64,000 bases of DNA from contig NZ_JAGE01000001.1 of assembly GCF_000526495.1 (NCBI RefSeq), positions 1,950,501 to 2,014,500 of the forward strand, in the 5' to 3' direction. The translations under genes were made by a program, and so were the position numbers. The notes beneath the pieces were generated by a model. The model searched no databases, was not told the DNA's origin, and saw only the letters and a list, made by a program, of their open reading frames with translations. Within the stretch, counting starts at the first letter, position 1. Each line of letters begins with the position of its first letter. This document shows, one piece after another, positions 9,163 through 21,729 of this stretch. Source of the DNA: Ruminiclostridium josui JCM 17888. Its GTDB lineage: Bacteria; Bacillota; Clostridia; Acetivibrionales; DSM-1351.

Positions 9163-10740
9163 ATGTTTAAGGTTTTACTTGTGGATGATGAGCCTATGGC
9201 ACTTGAAGCATTAAAGATTGTGGCAGATTGGAAAGAGCTTGGGTTTACTATCTGTGGGGAAGGTAAAAATGGTGATGAAGCATTAAATAAAATTAAAGAA
9301 ACTAAGCCTGATTTAGTGGTTACAGACATAAGAATGCCAGGAATGGATGGGCTGGAATTAATAAGAAATGTTAAAGAAAATGTAAATCAGGATACTATAT
9401 TTATAATTGTAAGCGGATATGATGAATTTGAATACGCAAAAAAAGCTATGCAGTATGGAATCCGCTATTATGTTTTAAAGCCTGTCTTTAAAGATGAATT
9501 TTCGGAAGTTCTTGTAGAAATAGTGGACAAACTGGAAGAAAAATATCAACTCGGAAAAATGACCGCTAATAACGTACGTGCTGATATAGGGAATTTACTT
9601 GGGGAATTCCTTTTGGGGAATTTAGATGAAGACGAACTTAAGAGCAGAATGCCGATAGATATATGGAAAAATAATGCGAAATGGTTTTATGTTTGTTTAG
9701 GTACACCTCAGGCGTGGGAAACAGCGAATATAAAAAGCTATGACATTAGCGAGGACACCTTTGGAATACTAAATGAGCTAGTAAATACAGGTATTGAGGG
9801 TATATATATATATCCCATATTAACTAATACGGTACTAGAAGGGATTGTGGTCTGTACAATATCAGAAGTGCAAACAGATAAAATAATAGAAACATTAAAA
9901 TCAAAAGTATCAAAGATTTTTGGGGAAGGCTGTTACCTAGGAGTAGGTAACACGGTAACTGAGCTTTCTGAACTTTCTGAATCCATGTCTCAAGCTCATA
10001 AGGCAATAAACTATAGATTTTTTAGTACCCCCGGCAGTACAATTTTCTATCAAAACATAAAGGATTTTTCATTAAACTACAGTTTTGAGGGAATATACAA
10101 AATCGAAGATATGTATAATGCTCTTGATAGTCTGGATGAAGAGAGAATTAAAAATGCAATTGAAGCAGTTTTTTCGGATTTCCGACGTGAATTTACAGCT
10201 CCCGAAATAATCAAAATGTATGTAGTTAACATCATATATAAAAGTATAGCTATAGTATCCAGCTTAGGTGGTAATACGGATCAGATACCACTGCTTGATT
10301 CAATTACAGGAATATTGGCAAAAAGCCTGATAATAGATGAAATGGAGAAGATGGCATATGAATACTGTAGCAAATTTGTTATATATGCTAAAAGCATAAA
10401 AAATAATACGAAAAATTCAGATATGAAACTAGTGGAGGAGTATATAAAGAATAACTATACAAGAAATCTGACAATCAGGGAGATTTCTAAGAAACTTTAT
10501 ATACACCCCAACTATCTTGGACACCAAATAAACAAGTGGTTTGGATGCAGTTTCAATGAGTATCTCCATGGTCTCAGAATGGAAGAGGCCAAGAACCTGC
10601 TAGAAAATACAAACCTAAAAGTGCATGAAATAGCTGAGAGAGTAGGATATAGTTCATACAGCAATTTTCTGGACCAGTTTGTAAAAAAGTTCTCTATAAA
10701 GCCCAGTGATTATAAAATTATGTTAAATAACAAGAACTAA
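9163..10740 (+). CDS. Second YesN-type response regulator with AraC domain
   Basis: This is a 525-residue regulator of the same layout as the gene at 5712. The receiver has D8-D9, D55 in VTDIRMPG and K106 in YVLKPVFK, and the C-terminus is an AraC double helix-turn-helix (IREISKKLYIHPNYLGHQIN, VHEIAERVGYSSYSNF). The start is ATG 9163, after a perfect AAGGAGGAGG, not the TTG 3 nt before it. Identical lengths and aligned motifs suggest an old duplication, although the middle regions have diverged. It lies directly upstream of the second importer and is its likely activator. Confidence 0.93.
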   Translation: MFKVLLVDDEPMALEALKIVADWKELGFTICGEGKNGDEALNKIKETKPDLVVTDIRMPGMDGLELIRNVKENVNQDTIFIIVSGYDEFEYAKKAMQYGIRYYVLKPVFKDEFSEVLVEIVDKLEEKYQLGKMTANNVRADIGNLLGEFLLGNLDEDELKSRMPIDIWKNNAKWFYVCLGTPQAWETANIKSYDISEDTFGILNELVNTGIEGIYIYPILTNTVLEGIVVCTISEVQTDKIIETLKSKVSKIFGEGCYLGVGNTVTELSELSESMSQAHKAINYRFFSTPGSTIFYQNIKDFSLNYSFEGIYKIEDMYNALDSLDEERIKNAIEAVFSDFRREFTAPEIIKMYVVNIIYKSIAIVSSLGGNTDQIPLLDSITGILAKSLIIDEMEKMAYEYCSKFVIYAKSIKNNTKNSDMKLVEEYIKNNYTRNLTIREISKKLYIHPNYLGHQINKWFGCSFNEYLHGLRMEEAKNLLENTNLKVHEIAERVGYSSYSNFLDQFVKKFSIKPSDYKIMLNNKN

Positions 10741-10855
10741 AATTTTTAGGTAGTAAATCTTTATTTTTGCAAATTGAATTATACCTCTTAAAAACTGATA
10801 ATAAAGATGTAGTATCTCTATCGTAGGAGACTATAAAAAATAAGGAGGAGAAAAA

Positions 10856-12559
10856 ATGATGTTAAAAAAGAGAAATTGGCTAGTAGCACTATTAGCAGGG
10901 TTAATGTCAATTAGCTTTGTATTATCAGGTTGTGGCGGTTCTGATAGCAGCAGCTCTTCTACTTCAACTTCTGGCTCAGCAACAGCTACAGGTTCAGCAG
11001 CTGAAAAGCTTGATCCTATCGAGATAAGCTTCTTTATCACTGACCCTGGTCAAGCACCAACACCAGATAACAAAATTTACAAGAAAATTAAAGAAGAACT
11101 TGGAGTTAGCATTAACTGGGAATTCCTAGTAGGTGACAAAAACCAAAAAATTGGTGTTTTGATTGCCGGTGGAGAATATCCTGACGTTATAACCATGAGC
11201 TCAGATATAATTAGTAAGTTCGTGGGAGCAGGTGCTTTGGTTCCTTTAGAGGATATAATCGATAAGAGTGCTCCAAACCTCAAGAAACATTATGAACCAT
11301 ATAAGAACAAGGTTAAAGACGTTACAGACGGACATTTTTATGTAATGCCTGACTATGGTGTTTATTACAATGATTTTAGTATAAACGTTAACGAAGGTCC
11401 TGCTTTCTTTATACAAAAAGCAGTATTGAAAGATGCTGGATATCCAAAGGTAAAAACTCTTGACCAGTACTTCGATCTTATAGAAAAGTATAAAGCAAAG
11501 AATCCAACAATCGACGGACAACCAACAATTGGATTCGAAGTTCTTTCAGAAGGTTGGAGAGACTTCTGTCTAAAGAATCCACCTCAACATTTGATTGGTC
11601 ATCCAAACGATGGTGGTGTTGTAGTTGATTCTGAAACTAACACTGCTGAATTCTTCTGGGATAAGGATTATGCAAAGAGATACTACAAGAAACTTAATGA
11701 AATAAATGCTAAGGGATTACTTGATCCTGAATCATTCACTATGAACTATGACCAATATATGGCTAAGCTTTCAAGCGGTAGAGTTCTTGGTATGTTCGAT
11801 CAGCACTGGAACTTCAGCAATGCTGAATTGACATTAAAGACTCAGAAGAAAGATGAAAGAACATATGCTCCATTGCCATTGGTATTTGATGAAGGAATCC
11901 AGGATTACTACATGGATAGACCTGTTCTCAATGTTAATACAGGTTATGCTATTACAAAGAGTGCAAAAGATCCTGAGAGAATTATTAAATTCTTTGATGC
12001 ATTACTTACAGAAAAATGGCAGAAGATTCTTGGTTGGGGAATTGAAGGAGAAGATTACATGGTTGACGATCAGGGTATGTACTACATGACTCCTGAACAA
12101 CGTGTAAACTACAATGACCAGACTTGGAGACTTGGTAACATGGCTCATACACTCTGGTACTATGCTCCTAAGATGGAAGGTACATTTGAGGATGGAAATG
12201 CTACCAGCCCTGGAGGACAGCCAAAAGAATACTTCGATGCACTTAGTGATTATGATAAGGAATTCTTAAAAGCATATGGATATGACCAACAGTCTGATTT
12301 CTTCAGCCCAGCTCCAGAAAACAGAATTTCATATCCAGCATGGCAGATAGATCTTGTTGACGGATCACCTGCAAGCTTAGCTAACACAAAAGTTGGAGAT
12401 ATTGCAACTAAATATCTTCCAAAGGCAATACTTGCTAAACCAGATAAGTTTGACAGCGTATGGGAAGAATATGTAAATCAACTCCACAAAGAAGATATTC
12501 AAGCTTATATTGATAGAATTAATGAGCAACTCGCGTGGAGAGCTGAGAACTGGAAATAA
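10856..12559 (+). CDS. Extracellular oligosaccharide-binding lipoprotein of the second ABC importer
   Basis: This 567-residue binding protein has a lipoprotein signal (lipobox LSGC with Cys26), a Ser/Thr-rich linker, and a large solute-binding fold with many aromatic residues, as in LplA-type oligosaccharide binders. The ribosome site AAGGAGGAG precedes two adjacent ATG codons at 10856 and 10859; either could start the protein. Its codon use looks more optimised than the neighbours (many AAG, GAA, CTT). Both this and a following hairpin suggest high expression relative to the permeases. Confidence 0.92.
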   Translation: MMLKKRNWLVALLAGLMSISFVLSGCGGSDSSSSSTSTSGSATATGSAAEKLDPIEISFFITDPGQAPTPDNKIYKKIKEELGVSINWEFLVGDKNQKIGVLIAGGEYPDVITMSSDIISKFVGAGALVPLEDIIDKSAPNLKKHYEPYKNKVKDVTDGHFYVMPDYGVYYNDFSINVNEGPAFFIQKAVLKDAGYPKVKTLDQYFDLIEKYKAKNPTIDGQPTIGFEVLSEGWRDFCLKNPPQHLIGHPNDGGVVVDSETNTAEFFWDKDYAKRYYKKLNEINAKGLLDPESFTMNYDQYMAKLSSGRVLGMFDQHWNFSNAELTLKTQKKDERTYAPLPLVFDEGIQDYYMDRPVLNVNTGYAITKSAKDPERIIKFFDALLTEKWQKILGWGIEGEDYMVDDQGMYYMTPEQRVNYNDQTWRLGNMAHTLWYYAPKMEGTFEDGNATSPGGQPKEYFDALSDYDKEFLKAYGYDQQSDFFSPAPENRISYPAWQIDLVDGSPASLANTKVGDIATKYLPKAILAKPDKFDSVWEEYVNQLHKEDIQAYIDRINEQLAWRAENWK

Positions 12560-12572
12560 TAGATAGTTAAAG

Positions 12573-12605
12573 TCCATTGGAGCATATAAATTATGCTCCA
12601 ATGGA
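12573..12605 (+). repeat. Perfect intercistronic hairpin between binding protein and permease
   Basis: A perfect 14-bp inverted repeat (12573-12586 with 12592-12605, 5-nt loop) follows the binding-protein gene. It is not followed by a clean T run (TATTTAAAAAA), so it more likely acts as a partial terminator or an RNA 3'-end stabiliser. Such elements let binding proteins be made in excess over permeases in ABC operons. Confidence 0.75.
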
Positions 12606-12645
12606 TATTTAAAAAATCCAATGACTTGATTTACTGGGAGGCAGT

Positions 12646-13617
12646 ATGGCTAATAATGGAACAGCTTTAGCTGAAAATAAACTACAAAGCAAGAAATTAA
12701 CGGGACATAAATTAACCTGGAACACAATTGTAAAGCAAAAGCAGCTTATATTTATGTCCGTACCTATGCTCATTTATATATTAATATTTTCATATGTACC
12801 AATTTGGGGCTGGCTCATGGCTTTCCAGAATTATAAACCGGCAAAAGGCTTTTTTGAACAAAAGTGGGTTGGGCTCCAAAACTTTAAATATCTCTTTAAA
12901 GATGAGAATTTTATCAGAGATTTTAGAAATACAATTTGTATGAGTTTTATAAACCTCATACTAAGTTATGTTACAGCAATAATACTTGCACTACTTCTAA
13001 ATGAAATTAAAAATGTTTTCTTTAAGAGAACTGTTCAAACGGTATCTTATTTACCACACTTTTTATCTTGGGTAATTGTAACTGGGATTGTAGCTACTTC
13101 CCTTTCAACTGAGGGAGGTATTGTAAATATACTCTTTATGAAATTAGGTATAATTGATTCTCCAATCAATTGGCTAAGTGAAGGAAAGTATTTCTGGGGA
13201 ATTGTAGGTGCCACCAACGTATGGAAAGAACTTGGATGGAATACTATAATTTACCTTGGAGCAATAACTGCCATCGACCCTGCTCTATATGAGGCTGCTG
13301 GCTTAGATGGAGCTGGAAGATTCAGAAAAATGTGGCATGTTACACTTCCGGGAATTAAAGCTACCTTTGTAGTACTTCTGATAATGTCTATAGGTCACGT
13401 TATGGAAGCTGGTTTCGAAATTCAGTACTTGTTAGGAAAGGGACCTGTTTTAGACTGGTCTGAAACTATAGATATTTATGTTATCAAGTATGGTATTAAC
13501 CAATTCAATTATTCGCTTGCAACAGCCGCTGGTATATTTAAGAGTGTAATTGCAATTATTATGCTATTCATTGCCAATAATGTTGCTAAGAGATTAGGCG
13601 AAGAAAGGCTTATCTAA
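12646..13617 (+). CDS. Sugar ABC transporter permease, LplB type (second importer)
   Basis: This 323-residue membrane protein has about six transmembrane segments and the EAA loop YEAAGLDGAGRFRKMW followed by LPGIKA. It is paralogous to the gene at 1090 (both share the LPHFLSWVI and GGI/TGI signatures) and has an extra hydrophilic N-terminal tail of about 30 residues. The ribosome site is GGGAGG. It is followed after 9 nt by its partner permease, so translation is probably coupled. Confidence 0.92.
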   Translation: MANNGTALAENKLQSKKLTGHKLTWNTIVKQKQLIFMSVPMLIYILIFSYVPIWGWLMAFQNYKPAKGFFEQKWVGLQNFKYLFKDENFIRDFRNTICMSFINLILSYVTAIILALLLNEIKNVFFKRTVQTVSYLPHFLSWVIVTGIVATSLSTEGGIVNILFMKLGIIDSPINWLSEGKYFWGIVGATNVWKELGWNTIIYLGAITAIDPALYEAAGLDGAGRFRKMWHVTLPGIKATFVVLLIMSIGHVMEAGFEIQYLLGKGPVLDWSETIDIYVIKYGINQFNYSLATAAGIFKSVIAIIMLFIANNVAKRLGEERLI

Positions 13618-13626
13618 GGAGGTACT

Positions 13627-14541
13627 ATGATTAATCGACGAAAACCCGTAAGGATAGGAGACGTTGTTTTTAACACATTTAATTTTTTCTTCATGGCTAT
13701 ACTTATGATTGTAACTCTCTATCCATTTTTAAATACACTTGCAATATCTTTTAATAGTGGTATTGATACTTTAAGAGGTGGAATATACCTTTGGCCTAGA
13801 GATTTTTCGCTACAGAATTATAGGGCTATATTCATTGGTGGTAATATATTTCATGCATTTTTGGTGTCAGTAGAAAGAACAGTGCTTTCTACTGTGACGA
13901 ATTTATTCCTTACAACAATGCTTTCTTATACATTAAGCAGAAAGGAATACGTATTCAGAAAGCCAATAACATTAGTATTTGTATTAACAATGTATTTTAA
14001 TGCAGGTATAATACCTAACTACTTCCTTATAAAGAATTTGCATTTGTTGAATAGCTTCTGGGTATATGTTCTTCCAACAATGATAGCAGCATTTAACATG
14101 ATTGTTATTAGAACCTTTATTATAGGTATACCTGAAAGCTTTGTTGAATCTGCAAGAATCGACGGAGCAGGAGATTTCAGAATATTTATTCAAGTAATCT
14201 TTCCATTGTGTAAACCAGTACTGGCTACAATTGCATTGTTTGTTGCAGTTGGTGCGTGGAATACATGGTTTGATACATTCCTGTATTGTTCATCAAAGCA
14301 GAACCTTAGTACGTTGCAATATGAGTTGATGAAATTGCTGAGTTCAACACAGAACTTCAATTCAAATCCTGCTTTGGCAGCAGGTGTGGGTGCCAATTCG
14401 CAAACAGCAGACAGTATGGTTACGTCCTTGTCTATAAGAGCATCTATTACAATAGTAGCAGCTGTGCCGATAATTATTGTATACCCATTCCTGCAAAGAT
14501 ACTTCGTTGTAGGTTTGAATGTAGGTGGAGTTAAAGAATAA
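13627..14541 (+). CDS. Sugar ABC transporter permease, YtcP type (second importer)
   Basis: This 304-residue membrane protein is the partner of the preceding permease. It has the usual six segments and an EAA loop near ESARIDGAGDFRIF followed by PLCKP. A clear AAGGAGG lies upstream of the ATG. The xylanase gene follows after 27 nt, which links this importer to xylan-derived oligosaccharides. Confidence 0.92.
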   Translation: MINRRKPVRIGDVVFNTFNFFFMAILMIVTLYPFLNTLAISFNSGIDTLRGGIYLWPRDFSLQNYRAIFIGGNIFHAFLVSVERTVLSTVTNLFLTTMLSYTLSRKEYVFRKPITLVFVLTMYFNAGIIPNYFLIKNLHLLNSFWVYVLPTMIAAFNMIVIRTFIIGIPESFVESARIDGAGDFRIFIQVIFPLCKPVLATIALFVAVGAWNTWFDTFLYCSSKQNLSTLQYELMKLLSSTQNFNSNPALAAGVGANSQTADSMVTSLSIRASITIVAAVPIIIVYPFLQRYFVVGLNVGGVKE

Positions 14542-14568
14542 TCCCATTTCCGTGAAGGAGAAGGAATA

Positions 14569-15804
14569 ATGAGTGCAGCTAACAGCAAGTATAGCCATAG
14601 AGCAGCAACAAAGACCATCAAACTTTCTGGAGCAGACGGAAATGTTTTGAGAGATACAGAAGTTATTGTTGAACAGACCAATCATAAGTTCCTATTTGGT
14701 TGTTCACAATTTGATGCTATTCCTTATGTTAATAACATGTTTAAGGATGCAGAAAAAGAACGTGCTGAACAACGATTTGAGAAGTTTTTTGATTTGTTCA
14801 ACTTCGCAACCATACCTTTTTATTGGGGCTTTTATGAACAAATAAAAGGGCAGCCTATGATAAATGAAACAAAGAAGGCAGCTCAATGGTTGGCTTCACA
14901 TGGGCTTCTGCTAAAAGGACACCCCCTGTGCTGGCATACTATTACAGCACCATGGTTGCTAGATATGACAAATGAAGAAATACTTGCTGCTCAGATGAGT
15001 CGTATTAACCGTGATGTTTCAGAGTTTAGTGGCTTGATAGATATTTGGGATGCAATAAATGAAGTTGTTATAATGCCAGTTTTTGATAAGTATGATAACG
15101 GAATTACAAGGATTTGCAAGGAGCTTGGACGTATAAAGCTGGTTAGAAAGGTCTTTGAAGAAGCTAAAAAAGCAAATCTAGGTGCGATACTGTTGATTAA
15201 CGACTTTAACACTTCTGAATCATATGCTATTTTGCTGGAAGGGCTTATTGAGGCCGGAGTACCTATTGATGCTATAGGAATACAATCTCATATGCATCAG
15301 GGTTACTGGGGAGTGGAAAAGACTTTGGAAGTACTTGAAAGGTTTTCCAGGTTTGGTATTCCCCTTCATTTTACAGAGAATACTTTGGTTTCAGGAAACT
15401 TGATACCGCCTGAAATTGAAGACCTGAATGACTATCAAGTAGAAGAATGGCCTTCAACACCTGAAGGTGAGGAAAGACAAGCCAGAGAAGTTGTATCTCA
15501 TTACAAGACGCTTTTGGAAAACCCAAATGTTGAATCAATTACCTGGTGGGATTTTGCAGATGGAGCTTGGCTTGGAGCACCATCAGGATTAGTTACAGTT
15601 GATAACAGGGTTAAGCCTGCATATAATGAATTATACAACCTTGTAAAAGGTGAATGGTGGTTGAAACCGACCAAGTATATTACGGATGAAAACGGAGAAA
15701 TTAAGGTTTCCGGATTCTTGGGTGATTACGAAGTTTCCTGCCATGGCAAAAAGATTGGCTTTACTATTGATAGCGCAAATGAGGCTGTCGAACTTAAAAT
15801 TTAA
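14569..15804 (+). CDS. GH10 family endo-1,4-beta-xylanase, intracellular
   Basis: This 411-residue enzyme has no signal peptide. The GH10 catalytic pair is visible: acid/base E165 in WDAINE and nucleophile E270 in LHFTEN. Other GH10 hallmarks are KGHPLCWH (residues 116-123) and GIQSHMH (236-242). There is no carbohydrate-binding module or dockerin, unlike the secreted cellulosomal xylanases of these bacteria. It therefore probably cuts xylo-oligosaccharides that enter through the importer encoded just upstream. An N-terminal segment of about 45 residues and a C-terminal beta-rich tail of about 55 residues flank the catalytic barrel. Confidence 0.92.
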   Translation: MSAANSKYSHRAATKTIKLSGADGNVLRDTEVIVEQTNHKFLFGCSQFDAIPYVNNMFKDAEKERAEQRFEKFFDLFNFATIPFYWGFYEQIKGQPMINETKKAAQWLASHGLLLKGHPLCWHTITAPWLLDMTNEEILAAQMSRINRDVSEFSGLIDIWDAINEVVIMPVFDKYDNGITRICKELGRIKLVRKVFEEAKKANLGAILLINDFNTSESYAILLEGLIEAGVPIDAIGIQSHMHQGYWGVEKTLEVLERFSRFGIPLHFTENTLVSGNLIPPEIEDLNDYQVEEWPSTPEGEERQAREVVSHYKTLLENPNVESITWWDFADGAWLGAPSGLVTVDNRVKPAYNELYNLVKGEWWLKPTKYITDENGEIKVSGFLGDYEVSCHGKKIGFTIDSANEAVELKI

Positions 15805-15829
15805 GAGTAGTAGTGTAGCGTTATATAAT

Positions 15830-15881
15830 ATTACCGGACGATTGACCTTCTCAAACTTCGATTTAATCCGGTAATTTTTTT
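15830..15881 (+). terminator. Terminator after the xylanase gene
   Basis: ATTACCGGA (15830-15838) pairs with TCCGGTAAT (15867-15875) and is followed by a T run. The 28-nt loop has a further short pairing. It ends the second importer-xylanase operon, so the beta-galactosidase gene is probably transcribed from its own promoter in 15882-16033. Confidence 0.75.
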
Positions 15882-15979
15882 ATTCTTTTTTTCATTATGG
15901 TTCAATAATTAAAACTTTGCACATACTAATTTTGTAAAGTTTATTAGACTGTTTACAGTTAATTAGGGTTATAATTTAA

Positions 15980-19129
<3,150 letters not shown>

Positions 19130-19140
19130 AATAGATATGA

Positions 19141-19188
19141 GCCGGGTTATGCAGGCCGGGTGATGGTATAATCAAATCCATACCCGGC
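19141..19188 (+). terminator. GC-rich alternative hairpins after the beta-galactosidase gene
   Basis: Two copies of GCCGGGT (19141-19147, 19155-19161) can each pair with the single ACCCGGC at 19182-19188, giving two mutually exclusive stems. No T run follows, so it is a weak terminator at best, or an attenuator for the decarboxylase gene. A TATAAT (19167-19172) lies inside it. Confidence 0.4.
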
Positions 19189-19231
19189 TTGAAATATGTA
19201 AACAGCGGTTTTACTTGGAAAGGGTGCAAAA

Positions 19232-20671
19232 ATGTATAACTTGCCAATATATAATTATTTAAGAAAATACGAAAAAGAAAATATAAATATATTTCATATG
19301 CCGGGGCACAAGCTGGCAAGGGGAATTCCACAAGAACTTGCCATGAATGTCCTTAAGCTTGACGTTACGGAGATTGATGGAACAGATAACCTTCATTATC
19401 CCGAGGGAATAATAAAAGAGGCTCAAGAGCTTGCGGCAATGGCATTTGGGGCGGATAGTACTTTTTTTCTTGTAAATGGCTCAACTTGCGGAATTCAAGC
19501 TGCAATTATGAGCGTTTGTACAAGAGGCCAAAAAGTAATAGTAGAAAGAGATTCGCATAAATCTGTAGTATCAGGGCTGATATTGTCCGGAGCAGAACCA
19601 ATATTTATATATCCTCAATACAACTGCAAGTTTGGAATAAATGAAGGAATATCGGCAGAAAGTATTGAAAAAGCTCTTTGTATGTATCCAGATGCAGCCG
19701 CAGTGCTTATTACAAGGCCTAATTATTACGGTATATGCAGCGATATTGAAAGTATAGTTAAGGTTGTTCATTCTCACGGAAAACCTTTGATAGTGGATGA
19801 AGCTCACGGAGCGCATTTGGCATTTAGTCCTCTGCTGCCTCCTTCAGCAAACCAATACAAAGCAGACATTGTAATACAAAGTGCACATAAAACACTTCCT
19901 GCTGTTACTCAGGGGGCGTACATGCATATAAATGGCTCTCTTATTGACATTGAGAAAATAAGATTTAACTTAGCCATGCTCCAAACTTCAAGTCCTTCAT
20001 ATATTATAATGACGTATCTTGATATTGCAAGAGAGCTGATGCAAACAGAAGGAAAAGAAAGACTATCTCATTTGATTGAAGAAATCAATGCTTTTAAAAA
20101 TAGACTCGCTGAATTACATGGGTTTAAGGTATTAGAAGATAACTATACGAATATTAATACAGTACTGGATACCACAAGGCTTGTGTTAAATACATCAGGA
20201 CTTGGTATAAGTGGATATAAGGCTGAAGCAGAGCTAAGAGCAAAGTTATCCGTTCAGGTAGAAATGGCTGATTATGAAAACCTTGTTTTGATTACAACAA
20301 TAGCGGATGAAAAGAGGAATTTAGACAGGCTATATGAAAGTTTGTCAAAGTTGAATCAAATACCTTTTAATGATGAGTGGGTAAGGCAGGCGGAAAAAGT
20401 ACGTAGTTTGGCAAGACAAAAACCAGTTGATGCTTTATCGGCATTAAGTCCTTATGAAGCATATGCTGCACAAAAGGAGTCTAAGGAATTAAAAAACTGT
20501 ATCGGAAGGATATGTGGGGGAGTGATAACTCCATATCCTCCAGGTATTCCAATTCTATATCCGGGAGAAATAATAGACAGTGAGAAAATAAGCTACATAG
20601 AATCCATTATTGAATTAGGTGGAAAGGTTAATGGCATTGGCAATAATATTAGTGTCCAAGTTGTAAAATAA
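19232..20671 (+). CDS. Orn/Lys/Arg decarboxylase family, PLP-dependent (YaaO-like)
   Basis: This 479-residue fold-type I PLP enzyme has FHMPGHK near the start, NGSTCGIQA (cofactor phosphate), VDEAHGAH (aspartate and histidine contacting PLP) and the Schiff-base lysine in QSAHKTLPA. The C-terminal decarboxylase domain ends with GGVITPYPPGIPILYPGE. It is shorter than inducible decarboxylases and matches the biosynthetic YaaO/SpeA type. Its place directly upstream of tmk is the same as yaaO in Bacillus. The substrate (arginine, lysine or ornithine) cannot be told from sequence alone. Confidence 0.88.
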   Translation: MYNLPIYNYLRKYEKENINIFHMPGHKLARGIPQELAMNVLKLDVTEIDGTDNLHYPEGIIKEAQELAAMAFGADSTFFLVNGSTCGIQAAIMSVCTRGQKVIVERDSHKSVVSGLILSGAEPIFIYPQYNCKFGINEGISAESIEKALCMYPDAAAVLITRPNYYGICSDIESIVKVVHSHGKPLIVDEAHGAHLAFSPLLPPSANQYKADIVIQSAHKTLPAVTQGAYMHINGSLIDIEKIRFNLAMLQTSSPSYIIMTYLDIARELMQTEGKERLSHLIEEINAFKNRLAELHGFKVLEDNYTNINTVLDTTRLVLNTSGLGISGYKAEAELRAKLSVQVEMADYENLVLITTIADEKRNLDRLYESLSKLNQIPFNDEWVRQAEKVRSLARQKPVDALSALSPYEAYAAQKESKELKNCIGRICGGVITPYPPGIPILYPGEIIDSEKISYIESIIELGGKVNGIGNNISVQVVK

Positions 20672-20673
20672 TG

Positions 20674-20682
20674 TGTTATAAT
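20674..20682 (+). promoter_or_regulatory. Extended -10 promoter of the tmk operon
   Basis: TG-T-TATAAT (20674-20682) lies 42 nt upstream of the tmk start. No good -35 box is seen, as is usual with extended -10 elements. Confidence 0.45.
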
Positions 20683-20723
20683 TTTTGTATCAGACAAAAG
20701 AGAAAACAGTTGGAGGTAAAATA

Positions 20724-21344
20724 ATGCGTAAAGGTTTGTTTATAACTGTTGAAGGAACTGATGGATCGGGAAAGACAACTCAGATTAAACTGATGGAAGA
20801 ATTTCTAAAGTCTGCAGGAAATGAGGTTGTACTATCCAGAGAACCTGGGGGTACCCAAATCAGCGAGATGATCAGGGATTTGATACTAGATCCTAAAAAT
20901 ACCGATATTTCCCCTTTAACAGAGATGATGCTTTACGCTGCAGCCAGAGCCCAGCATGTTTTTCAGGTCATAAAGCCGGCTTTAGATAGCGGAAAATGTG
21001 TTATATGTGACAGGTTTGTAGATTCGAGCTTTGCATATCAGGGGTGTGGCAGAGGGGTTGACCTTAAAACAGTGGCGGATGTCAATAGAGCCGCAGTTGA
21101 CGGTATAGTACCTGATATTACATTTTTTCTGGACATTGACCCGCATTTGGCAATCCAAAGAAGAATAAAAACCACGGGTGCAGATAGGATAGAACAGGAA
21201 AAAATGGATTTTCATACAAGAGTATATGAAGGTTACAGGAAAATGGCATTATTATATCCCGATAGGATTAAGACAATAGATGCTTCTAAATCAATAGAAG
21301 AAATATCTTCACAAATAAAGTTGTACCTTACGGAAATAATTTAA
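20724..21344 (+). CDS. tmk: Thymidylate kinase (dTMP kinase)
   Basis: This 206-residue enzyme phosphorylates dTMP to dTDP. It has the P-loop VEGTDGSGKTTQ (residues 9-20), the DRF substrate motif (VICDRFVDSS) and the lid arginines near RIKTTGADR. The start is ATG 20724, directly after TGGAGG; an upstream in-frame start at 20685 would add an unconserved tail. It is first in the tmk-darA-yaaR-holB-ricT cluster, as in Bacillus. Confidence 0.95.
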   Translation: MRKGLFITVEGTDGSGKTTQIKLMEEFLKSAGNEVVLSREPGGTQISEMIRDLILDPKNTDISPLTEMMLYAAARAQHVFQVIKPALDSGKCVICDRFVDSSFAYQGCGRGVDLKTVADVNRAAVDGIVPDITFFLDIDPHLAIQRRIKTTGADRIEQEKMDFHTRVYEGYRKMALLYPDRIKTIDASKSIEEISSQIKLYLTEII

Positions 21345-21374
21345 AAAATATAATATATTTAAGGAGGGATTTTG

Positions 21375-21704
21375 ATGAAACTGGTGTTTGCTATTGTACA
21401 TGATGAAGACGGCAACAGAGTAATGGATGAACTTAATAAGAGCGGTTTTAGTGTTACTAAAATGTGTTCTTCAGGAGGTTTTTTAAAGGCCGGAAATACC
21501 ACTTTACTTGTAGGTGTAGATGAAGAAAAGCTAGATGAAGTAATTTCCATTATTGAAAAGAAGTCAAAAAGTAGAAAACAGGTTATAAATACGCCAGCCT
21601 CATCTGGAGGTATAAACGGAATGTTTATGCCATATCCCGTTGAAGTAACGGTAGGCGGAGCTACAATTTTTGTAGTTGATGTAGAGAAATTCCACAAGGT
21701 CTAA
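21375..21704 (+). CDS. darA: Cyclic-di-AMP receptor DarA (PstA/YaaQ family)
   Basis: This 109-residue PII-like protein has the family signature SSGGFLKAGNTTLLVGV (residues 34-50) that forms the c-di-AMP pocket, and ends with GGATIFVVDVEKF. The start is ATG 21375, after AAGGAGG. DarA binds c-di-AMP as a trimer; its downstream role is not settled in the literature. It lies between tmk and yaaR, the standard Firmicutes position. Confidence 0.93.
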   Translation: MKLVFAIVHDEDGNRVMDELNKSGFSVTKMCSSGGFLKAGNTTLLVGVDEEKLDEVISIIEKKSKSRKQVINTPASSGGINGMFMPYPVEVTVGGATIFVVDVEKFHKV

Positions 21705-21729
21705 AATATGCTATAAGAAGGTGATTCCA

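Noticed and set aside
14190-14681. 163-codon minus-strand frame
   Set aside because: It is antisense to the permease and xylanase genes, which have clear family motifs.
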